Assembly: GCA_002633005.1 (NCBI GenBank)
Contig: NMRA01000356.1
Coordinates: 319,961 to 383,960, forward strand
Length of the DNA: 64,000 bases
Direction: 5' to 3'
Origin: Phoronis australis
Taxonomy: Eukaryota; Phoronida; Phoronidae
Shown here: positions 23,201 through 33,200 of the stretch, piece after piece
How positions within the stretch are numbered: the first letter of the stretch is position 1
How the letters are laid out: every line of letters starts with the position of its first letter
Translations under genes and position numbers: made by a program
The notes under the pieces: model-generated
Databases searched by the model: none
The model's input: only the letters and a program-made list of their open reading frames with translations
Told to the model about the DNA's origin: nothing

Positions 23201-26200
23201 ATAAGGAGCACCGACGCGGCGTAAAACTTTGAATATCAGATGATCGCGTAACAGCAGCCTCAAGTTGTTTAAGAACGAAGACCTGTACTGTTTGTCCGGA
23301 AATAAACATGTGTTCCGTCTCGTTACAAGAAAAGCTGGCGAACGATGGTGCTCTTAGCTCATATCATAGTCTGTTATCAAAAGCGACTATAAACCATAAA
23401 GTATCACTTTATTAATCTGAATCACGTTGACAGCAATTGAAAAACGTCAAATGCATCAGGAAACAAATCATCTGAAAACAGTTTCACGAAACCAAAACAT
23501 TCTGTTCATCGTGGTGAAAAGACATACAGGACCAGTTCGCAGAGGGACCAGATGTACACTGAGAGTACACAAAAAGGCTGGCCTGGTCCGTCACGAGAAC
23601 AAAAGTACACCTGTGCTTATTATCCCTATAAAAATAGTCGATCTGTTCGCGGGACCAAACAGTACTGGCTGAGTTAAATAGTTTTACAAAGCACACTTTG
23701 GGTAAAAAAAAATCACAAGACTAGTTCGCCGAGGGACCACAAGTACACTGAAACTCAATATCTACACAAATAAAGCTGGCCTGGTCTGTCGCGAGACCTA
23801 AAGCGTACATGTACTATGCAAAAAATTTTGAATTGAAAACTTATCTCTGGACACTTTTTAATGCCCCGGGTGGTTGCTCATACGTGTATTTTATACATCG
23901 TCAACTGCTGCGAGAGGTTGTCTAGGAAGGGTTTTCGCACCGTTCTGTTGTACTCATTGGAAGAAACAAGTATTGAGAACAAACTTAACTACACACTACG
24001 TGAAATAGATTTTGGATATGAAGCAGATAGAGCCAAGCGGAAATACAAACCAGAATCAGTTTCTGTGCGCTTGTAGACCCTCTGCTGTACTGGGCAAATT
24101 TGGCAGGACCAAAAATAATTTCTATTTCGTTTTCATTGTACACAAGCATAAAAAACCGACATTATGTACAAACTGTGTAGAATTATAACTTATTACGTCG
24201 GTGTTTCTCCAGGAACGTTAGTCCTGTCCCGCTGTTGTCTGGACTGCCGAGGAATCTGTATATCGGATCCAACGGTTTGCTCGTCTTAGAACCATTCTAC
24301 CCAGACATCTTCGATGTTTGTTCCCATCGCTTACACTTCGTCAACTGCTGTGTCAATGAGTTTGTAAGCCTCTAGAATGTCAGCATCTCGTTTGGCAACT
24401 CAATTGGCACTAAGCTCCCAATTCCATTCAAAAGACTTACATGCGCAACTAAATTTGATCCGTTCATCATGAACTACTTCAAATCTAGACGATGTATTCC
24501 AGGACCTATTTGCATCTCTTGCCATTTTCGGAATAAACGTCCAAATGTCTGAACGCTTGAAACCCCAAGTAGGCCTACTAACATCAAATAAATTCCCATG
24601 GGCATGGGTGTTTCATCGGGTGGGCTTTTCTGCGGAAATTCCCAGTTGAGAAGACGGCAGTGGTGCTTATTGCAGGTAGAAAGACGATAGTTGTTGAGGT
24701 CGGAACTAGGGCTCCTTAGGAGGCCTATGAACATCGCACGAGTCCTGCAAGACTTTGCTGTGAAAATACAGCCTACCCGCAACTTCTGGTACTGTACACT
24801 GTTCGCGAATGCGGTCATTTTGTCAATGTGAGTGCCCCCTTGGTCATTCTTTGTATATACATAACTTGTTAGAGTGCATCTTCAAACGAACTCGCGACCA
24901 GACCACGGCCCCGCGACAATAGCAATTCTTCGGAAAACGAGTTCTTTTCAAAAATATTACATGTACACTGTATGATATTGCGCAAGACAACTTTACTATA
25001 CACTAGTCAAATTTGAGTTACAGACGTGTGGGGTATAATGGAATGACACGGCATGACAGATGAGGTAAAAACGTTGCCCGTCAATTCGCCTGAATATCAG
25101 GGTTGTGGTACCGCAGTATTTCCCCTGATTAAATCAAAACATATCTTAGAGTAAAGAAGCTAGTTACTTAAAGAAATTAGCTATAGATCTGCTCTTTCAG
25201 CTGTGGATCCATCTAAAATGCTTGGCTACTTCAGGAGTGTCGACGGAAGCGCGCGCACAATTGATCTCCACGCGTTTTGCCGATGAGCCACGAAGACTCG
25301 AAATGCCTTGATTTTCATAACAGGAATTCGCAGTGGAAAAATTATATTTTCAGAGTGAACCCCCGCTCTCGCCCTCCCCTCATTTTTTCCAAGTTGGTTT
25401 ACTTTAGGTTTACACAAGCTGGCGGTGTCGTTTCTGTTTTGCACTGAGTACGTTTTTGTTTTTTTTTATTTTTGGGTCCTGGCCCAAGGGGGGGTTTAAA
25501 CCCCCTGAACCCCCCCCCCCCGTAGATCCGTCACTGCACTGCGTTTTCACTACTGAAATGGCCAAAAACCAAACTTCTACCACAAACACTGACCAATTTG
25601 ATTAAGACCACTTGAGCTACGAAATTGGTCTTAAAATTTTCCTCAGTTAAATTAGGGCTTTGACATAGTAAATAATTCGGCCTTCATACATTGTATGCAC
25701 GACGTGGAGGGCTTCATACGTTGTATGCACGACTGGAGGGCTTCATACATTGTATGCACGACATGGAGGGCTTCATACATATACACGACATGGAGGGCTT
25801 CATACATTGTATGCACGACGTGGAGGGCTTCATAATTGTATGCACGACTGGAGGGCTTCATACATTGTATGCACGACTGGAGGGCTTCATACATATACAC
25901 GACATGGAGGGCTTCATACATTGTATGCACGACGTGGAGGGCTTCATACATTGTATGCACGACGTGGAGGGCTTCATACCTTCATACATTGTATGCACGA
26001 CATGGAGGGCTTCATACATTGTATGCAAGACATGGAGGGCTTCATACGTTGTATGCACGACTGGAGGGCTTCATACATATACACGACATGGAGGGCTTCA
26101 TACATTTTCAGGCATTTTCAATTTCCACTATTTACTTAACAAAAACGGTTTAACAGCAGTTCGTGTCCATAATTTTCATAGACTACTGTAGGCGATTGTG

Positions 26201-28147
26201 GTTCGTTATACTTGTTCGTGTTCTTAACATTGTCAATGTTGTTGCGTAGGTAGCGAAGACTTCACGGCGGTAAATGTAACCAAAGCAATGAGCGGCGAGA
26301 GCAGCATCCACTGGCTGAGCGCTGGCGGTTTCATCGAGCTTAACGTGTCATCTCACGAATACCTCAGCATCGTCGCTAACAATTCTGTGTTCTTATATCA
26401 GTTATCGAAGTCAAGTACGTTGGTTACATATAGCAAACGCTTGGTCTTGCACTAAATCAGTAGCTGCCAGCTAAGTTTCCAGCACGTCCCCAGAACTCCT
26501 CTCGGGAGTAAGGCGGCAGTCGAGTAATAATTTTGTCATTTTCACAGTTATTGTCACCACTGTTGGTATTTTGAACATAAGAGTAATTGAGTAAATTTGT
26601 CATTATCACAGTTATTGTCACGATTGTTGGTATTTTGAATATAGAGTAATTGAGTAAATTTATTATGTAATTGAAAAGTTTCAGAAATAAGTTTTAAACG
26701 GAAAGTCTGTGGCATGTTAAAAATTATTTTGATCGAACATGCCCTTCGTTTGTAGGAGACAGTGACGAAGCCGACAGTGACCCTATGATGGTATTAATTC
26801 CTCCAACGGAACAGTTTGACAATGGTTACTCGTTCGTCACAGTAAAGCCTGTAAACGATGCGTACCACAATTTCGTTAACATTATCATAGACGCGAAACA
26901 CTTCAACGGTTTACGTCTTAACTCGAAACCTGTGCCGAAGTTTCAGAATCACATGTACACGCACCTCAACGCCACATATTCCATTAAGTGGCGTAACTCG
27001 AGTTATTACGAGAGGAACTGGACCGCCGTATCTGACACCGGATACTTGGTAAACACGCTGTTCGTTCTGGACGGTTCGCATGTGCTTTCCCACGAGGATC
27101 CCACAGTCAGCTTTGGAGCAATTATGTATGGACAGGTAGGTTAAATTTAATTGGGAACAGTTAAAATTTGGTTCGGGGAAACAATCCATAGGCAAGGAGG
27201 TGATGGGTAAAATTGCGCTCACACTTTTTAACACTTGAACCATTGTGAATGCAGAAAATAATTAGAATTTTACTTGTGCAGACATTTATCAGTCCATGTG
27301 GGTTTACAAGGAGCAAAATTGACGTAGGGTATGTTCAGGGTATATTCGTGGTAATAAATTTAGTCCCTGTGCTTTAAGGAATTAACGAACACCAAGTCTT
27401 TTGGCACTTCACAATTTTCATCTTTTTCGCTGCTCCTGTTCACAGGTTAAGTACGAATCCTACGGCTATCCTGCAGGACTGCGCCTTGTCAACACGGGTA
27501 GCTATTGCGTGAAGAATACCACCGTAACAACACCAGGTGATGGAATAGACAACGACTGCGACGGTAGGGTCGATGAAGAAGTCATGGACGGAAGAGACGA
27601 CGATGGTGACGGACTGGTGGATGAAGACTTGACAGACTACCTAGTCATAACAAGAAACAACCAAGAAGCAACACAAACGACAACATCTAGCAGCAGATCC
27701 TCGACAGAGGGTGAAGATGAAGATAGGTCAACATCCAGCGCGAGAGCCTCTACAAACGGTCGTGAAGATGAAGATAGGCCTACGCCCGAGGCTAACACAG
27801 CATTAATCGTGGGTACAACAGTGCCCATACTGCTGCTGGCTATTATTGCTGGTAGTATCTGTTTCGCCTGGGCCTTAATCAAGCGCCGTCGAAAGAAGAA
27901 GGATGAACTACTGGCTAAACAGGAAGCAGAGTCCACGGAGGGTGAAAATGGCTCTGCTGCAAGTCAGGGTAGCTCTGTTGAAGGTATCAACAATGCAGAC
28001 ACCACCAAAGGTGGGATAATGGCAACTTCTACTCTGACAGGTAATGGGGCTACTGTGGCTGAAACGCCTTCTGGTGCCAAAGATGCACCACTTCGACAGG
28101 CGAGTCGACCTAGTCTACGGTCAAACCGTGTGTCCCCGGCACCGTAA
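16693..28147 (+). CDS. IgGFc-binding protein-like transmembrane receptor with MopE-type motif (694 aa)
   Basis: Seven exons: 16693-16762, 18279-18430, 19269-19524, 20959-21318, 26250-26414, 26756-27135, 27446-28147. All are GT-AG and phase-consistent. Exon 1 is a signal peptide (MMRLLSGLVFFSTWSCHLIAGAS). Exons 2-5 form an IgGFc-binding N-terminal domain: GREFVLAFGANY, DAFLALPTDILGTLYYIPSYP, NRYQTFQLQ, GVRVVSNKPLALVAGNK, VPPVNTWGRHFITVPF; exon 6 continues with MMVLIPPTEQF. Exon 7 has the acidic motif DGIDNDCDGRVDEE and DDDGDGLVDEDL (about residues 492-522, like MopE metal-binding repeats), a Ser/Thr-rich acidic stalk, a transmembrane helix at about 580-605 and a basic stop-transfer RRRKKK. The tail is about 85 residues. 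Relatives are mucus or surface proteins thought to act in defence or adhesion; the ligand here is unknown. Two in-frame ATGs (16693, 16696) are equivalent; ATGs at 16600 and 16645 would lengthen the N-terminus. Confidence 0.88.
17183..17227. repeat. (AT)n microsatellite
   Basis: About 22 perfect AT units in intron 1 of the IgGFc-binding-like gene. Confidence 0.95.
20620..20815. repeat. CA/GACA-rich simple-repeat region
   Basis: Imperfect ACACACA and CAGACAGACGGACAGGCAGACA runs in intron 3 of the IgGFc-binding-like gene, flanking a non-repetitive core. Confidence 0.6.
22777..25536. mobile_element. TIR element with CAGTGGCGGAT ends (2.8 kb) in intron 4
   Basis: The left end CAGTGGCGGATATACG and the reverse complement of the right end, CAGTGACGGATCTACG, match at 14 of 16 positions and are followed by G-rich sequence on both sides. 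The flanking 5 bases are CACTG on each side, a possible target duplication. The left interior (GGGGGAGGTCGGGAGGGGG, about 22856-22875) matches the element at 55499-56462. No transposase frame was recognised. Internally, 23516-23600 and 23712-23810 are diverged copies (GTTCGC-GAGGGACCA and GGCTGGCCTGGTC words). Confidence 0.6.
25684..26108. repeat. 30-bp minisatellite in intron 4
   Basis: About 14 copies of a unit GGAGGGCTTCATACATTGTA followed by TGCACGACAT, with 29-bp and 23-bp variants (the short form replaces the middle with ATACATATACACGACAT). Because most units are multiples of three with no stop in several frames, it yields long spurious open frames on both strands. Confidence 0.93.
26533..26661. 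repeat. Two-copy ~61-bp tandem duplication in intron 5
   Basis: TTTGTCATTTTCACAGTTAT and the following GAGTAATTGAGTAAA words occur twice in succession between exons 5 and 6 of the IgGFc-binding-like gene. Confidence 0.85.
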
Positions 28148-28384
28148 GGCTTTCCTTTACAGGAACGAGTCTAAACTTCTACAATGTCACAAAGGGTGTA
28201 GGGATTAAGACAGAAGTTCTACCCTGACATTGGCTATAATAATAATAACAATATAAGCAAGTGGCAGAAATCCCAATAGATCGAGTGTTCCCTATCTAGA
28301 CGTTTCACCATCTAATACGTAGAAGCTAATATTCTTGATCTACATAATTTTTTTATGAACGCATAATGTAAATATCAATCCGAA

Positions 28385-28556
28385 AATAAATTTTTTATTA
28401 AACATTATCGAGTCATGAAGCTAGAGTTCACGAAATAGTCATCTATTTAGAGCTACGAGTAATTTGTATGCTGTGCAGACAATTGATAAAACCACCACTT
28501 AGATATAGATATTATGATATGTATTTATAATTAAAAGTTGTTTTACAAGCAATAAA
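28385..28556 (+). promoter_or_regulatory. Candidate poly(A) signals of the IgGFc-binding-like gene
   Basis: AATAAA at 28385-28390 and 28551-28556 follow the stop at 28147 by about 240 and 400 bases. The converging WDHD1 stop is at 28758, so the two 3' UTRs may meet or overlap. Confidence 0.45.
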
Positions 28557-28757
28557 CAATACGTTCAGCAATGAACACTGTTCAAGAGTGTTTTCTGTTT
28601 CTACTTGGCATGTTTTTTCATCAAAAACACATTTTATCCTGAAACCAAATGGAAGCAATGGAGTTTCATGAAACAATGCTTAGGATGACCAAATAGCTAT
28701 CATGAACATACTTCTTGGAAATTTCAAATAAGTTATAAAATTAGTAAACACTAATTT

Positions 28758-30284
28758 CTAATTCTTGTCAAATTTGAATCCAGCCAATTTAGAATTAGTA
28801 GATTGTGTTAGTGGTTTCTTCTTAGCAGGAGAATCCTCATTCCCTGCTTTTGTGGACTTGGATATTTGCTGATCTTCTGACTCGTTTTCACCATCTCGCT
28901 TTCTCTTCTTGTTTTCCATCTCGCTGTTGTTCATCTGTTTGGCGCGTTCTGCTAGAGTCTGAAGAATAAGTTGATAGGTAATGCCACCTATTGTTAATAA
29001 TATTCATCTCAAAAGAGCACTCTGCAGATTTTTCGCAATACCGCTGTAAACATCACTGTGAATAGAACACACTCCCACACAACTCAAAAGCTTAAAAACT
29101 TCAAAAACATATTTGAAGAGGTTATAAACTTTTCTGTAATTAATGCATGAAATTTATGTCCATTTGCCTCTTTGAACACTTATTGTTACTTACATTCAAC
29201 ATTTAACTTATGAACAGCTTGATCAAGCTTTAAATGAAAAATTTATTAAAAAAAATTCACTGGGCTGGACTTTCCTTGTTCCGTTACAAACAATTGCTCA
29301 GTTTGATTGAAAAAGGCATGCAAAAATCACTAATAAACATTCAGTTCCAAGCTTAGAAAACCTTGACCCTTGGTAAGCATTGCTGTGCCAACCGGGAATG
29401 AAATTACCGCTAAGAAACAAAATTCAAGCTTATTATCTTCTAATCAGTGAATTTCATCACCAAGCAAAATTTTCGCACCCATTACTGATAAAAAACATAA
29501 TTTTTTATGAGATATTTGGGCACGGCAGTGTAGCCAGTCAAGAGCACTAAAACAAGAGCCCTGGGATACGAACATATGTCACGGCCCTAGTAATGTTATG
29601 CAAACTTAGTGTGGAACCTTAGTTTTCCTTTGTGAATAACAAGAATCAAATATTTATGCTGAGTGTTCAAACATGCTTCATTGATGACTTGGGTATGATC
29701 GCATGCACTGATTTGTCATTTACGTAGTACATTTTGTTGATTTTTTGAGTGGGAGTTAATGTTGACAACACTTTTTTACAATGGGAAAATGTACCTCCAG
29801 CACTTAAGAAACCAGAACAAGAATATTATAAAGCATTGTTAGCAAGTAGCACCACCTCCAGTTGAGAACACAAACTGGACACAGCTAGAAACTATGGAAT
29901 GCATTTTGGCATTATCCAACCTAGTGACAGTACATAGTGACATGGGAAACAGTCATTCATTGCAATCCACATCAAAAGCAGTCTGCGGTTTCTCTGTGTT
30001 GGCACAACATTTTCGGGGTAAAAACACGATCCCGTTTTATTCAGCTTCAACACGACCCCTGCTTATTTTGCTTACATGAATACATCGTTAGTGAATTAAA
30101 CATCAAATTCTAAAATTAAAACTATTCAACAGTAACACAGGAACTGACCTTCTTTTCAGTTTTTGGTACGTCTCTAAATCGTTCTGTAGCCATGACGACC
30201 AAATCGTTTTCCCCCATATCTGGGAACTCTTCCTCCAGCTCTGCTCTGTTATCATCGAGCCACAGGGTGAATGCCGACACTGGT
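28758..30284 (-). CDS. WDHD1: WDHD1 C-terminal exons 23-24 (HMG box and nuclear tail)
   Basis: Exon 23 (30284-30149) encodes PVSAFTLWLDDNRAELEEEF and then RFRDVPKTEKK, a shortened HMG-box DNA-binding segment. Exon 24 (28958-28758) encodes the rest, with lysine/arginine clusters (NKKRKRDGE, AKKKP) that look like nuclear localisation signals. It ends in STNSKLAGFKFDKN, parallel to the vertebrate WDHD1 C-terminus. The stop codon is at 28758-28760. Confidence 0.93.
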
Positions 30285-33200
30285 CTGAAACAACAGTAAA
30301 ATTATCATCTTACTACGTGTCATGAAATTCCTCTACTAAATTATCACAATATTACAAGCTGCTTGCATTCATAAAACATTCAAAACAATTGTTTCATTCT
30401 AAATTTCACAGCACATACACACAAAAACAGCTAGCTGCATTTGAAAATAAATAATAACGATGTATCTCGAAATGCCACATGGAATGCCAGTTTGAATACA
30501 ACGTGGAGATTATTTTGTGTCAACATTTCCGTTTCTTTTTTGACAGAATCACTGGTTAATTTTTACAAACCATTCACAAACTGAAATTTCTTTACAGAGT
30601 TTTGATAACATCCAGAAACACAGCAGATGGCTTCAAAAACATCTTATCCACTTTTTAACTGTAGTCGTGACAACCAAGTGATTCCTGTCCAAACTTACTT
30701 CTTTGTTTCACCAGTTGTCTGCTCCCCACTGCCCTCGAAGGCCGAAGTATTTTCATCCGTCTTCTTCTTGTTCCCGCCCTTTTTAATGGTAAACATCTTG
30801 GGTTGCAGATTATTCTGAAAACAAGTTGTGGAACAGTTACAGTAACTATAATACAAACAATATCAGCAGATAACACCCAACCTTGCTATAATACAAACAA
30901 TATCAGCAGATAACACCCAACCTTGCAACTACTCTAGACAAACCATATGCAGCACGGTCTCCAAAAAGGCTTTATCTTGGTATAAAAACCTATTTTGAAT
31001 TCTTAAATATGGCAAGTCACTGTTTCATATAGTTATAAACATGGATCTGACCGATTTTTCTGTTGCTAGGCTCACAACTGTGAGCTTGATTTATTCAATT
31101 TCAAAGCAGTATGCGAGCACTGTAACCAATAGAATTTTATCAGCTTGCTGCAATAAGCTGAGGATACATTGAACACTGTAACCAATATAATTTTATCAGC
31201 TTGCTGCAATAGGCTGAGGATACATTGAGCACTGTAACCAATAGAATTTTATCAGCTTGCTGCAATAAGCTGAGGATACATTAAACACTGTAACCAATAG
31301 AATTTTATCAGCTTGCTGCAATAGGCTGAGGATACATTGAGCACTGTAACCAATAGAATTTTATCAGCTTGCTGCAATAGGCTGAGGATACATTGAACAC
31401 TGTAACCAATAGACTTTTATCAGCTTGCTGCAATAAGATGAGGATACATTGAAAAATTTTCCGATTCTGTGAAATGTAAAATAACGAGAAGAAATTCATG
31501 TGAGGACAAAATAAAAGCAACTAAAACAAAATTCATGGTTTTTCATAAACCCCCAAAATGTATTGATGATTTTATTTAAAGTTTAATAACTTGGAAATTG
31601 AAAGACTTCGTTCATTCAATTTACTTGGTGTTACCATCAACGAAAACCTTCTGTGGTGTTCATTAAAGGAGAATGCCACCCGATTTAATTAGTCTTTTTT
31701 ACCGTCTTAATCGGACTATATCCACATCGCCTCGCATATGGTCGACCTCACCTTGCCAAGAGGTGTCGCGTTAACCTATGAGGAAGGTGAGAAACAACGT
31801 AGCGATGTCAGTGGTTCATCTGCAGTGTGAATGCTGCTATGTTGCGGTGAATCGTTCCCGCTTGTTTTAACTATGCAGCTGTGAGGAAAGCGGGTATATC
31901 GTTTTTTTCAACTTCCTCAAGAGTCCGAAATGAATTAGGGAATGGCTCGCAGTAGTGAAGAATGAAAAGTACGCTGTTAATAGCAAGTATGAGGCTATGA
32001 AACATCTCCGTGTCTGTGGCCAGCAGTCGTCGACAGTGAGTCTGACGAATGCCGGCTTACCAAAGAACTATCCATACGTTCCATTGCCTGTGCACGTTCA
32101 CGGTGCCTCTCTAGTTTCTTCATCACTGTATTCCGGTTCGAACTGATAGCCTGTGAAACTTAACAATCCACCTGCAAGTCTTCATCAGATGAGCTCTCTA
32201 AGTCGGGATTATGAGTTGCCATGTTGACGTTTATTATTCTGCACTCTGTTTCAAAATGAATTATTCTCACCCTAACCAATGCTTATATAGGAAACAGTGT
32301 GGCCTGGTTGGTAAGTGCCTGCTTTCTTTACTCGAGGTAGTGGGTTCGAGTCCCACCAGGTCACACTGCTAAACCCTTGAACCAGGTTTCTAGCTCCTGA
32401 ACTCAGTTTTAACCATATATTAATAAAGCATAAAAATAGTTCCAGGTGATTAATGCAATGGGCCCACATGCGAGGCCTGCGCACGTCTGGTACAACGTGT
32501 ATCAGACCGCCTGCAATTGTGTTTTTAATTTTTATATAAAACTGAAACAAAGTCTGTCTCATTAGATACAATTTGTAATGCTTTTGGAGTATTCATGAGT
32601 TCAAATGTTTTGAGAAGACAGCAACGAATAAACCATTGCGTTACCGGCTTCAGATGCAATAAAAGTAACTGACCGGGCACCGAGGCATTGTGAGCGCATG
32701 CTAATTCAGTGTTTGCTGACAGAAAGGTGTTTTGAAACAATGGTCACATGTTAGGGGAATCTTTATTTAGATATGCAAATAAATTATTCACATTATTGTT
32801 ACTGTACGTTTGCCCTGACGGTTCTGTAAAAGGACAACTTGACTTCGCGGCCCCCGATAAGTAGATTTGCAGTTTTGTGGCTAACTACGTCACCAAAATA
32901 ATTATGTGCACATTATTTCTTTAGCTCACTAGTATAGTCTTTTCCTGACTGGAGGTTTAGTTTCCAACTTGAAGAAATCGCAAGTTTAAAAGCACAACAC
33001 ACAGCTATCTTTCATGTCTGTATTTCACACAAGAATGATTCAATTTTATTACCAAACAGACCCAAACTCCCACGATCGACCACAAATTGGCCTACTGAAT
33101 GTAGGAGTCTACACTCCTTGACCGAACTCTGTAGGCTACCGAATGTTCAAATACCTATAAATCCCTAACAGTGAAATAAACACGTTCGTTCAAGAACTCG

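Noticed and set aside
25652-26191. Five overlapping open frames up to 166 codons
   Set aside because: All are products of the 30-bp minisatellite.
32295-32372. A functional tRNA gene
   Set aside because: Acceptor and T arms pair well, but the anticodon arm is weak and the sequence is the head of a repeat with a second copy at 62132-62209.
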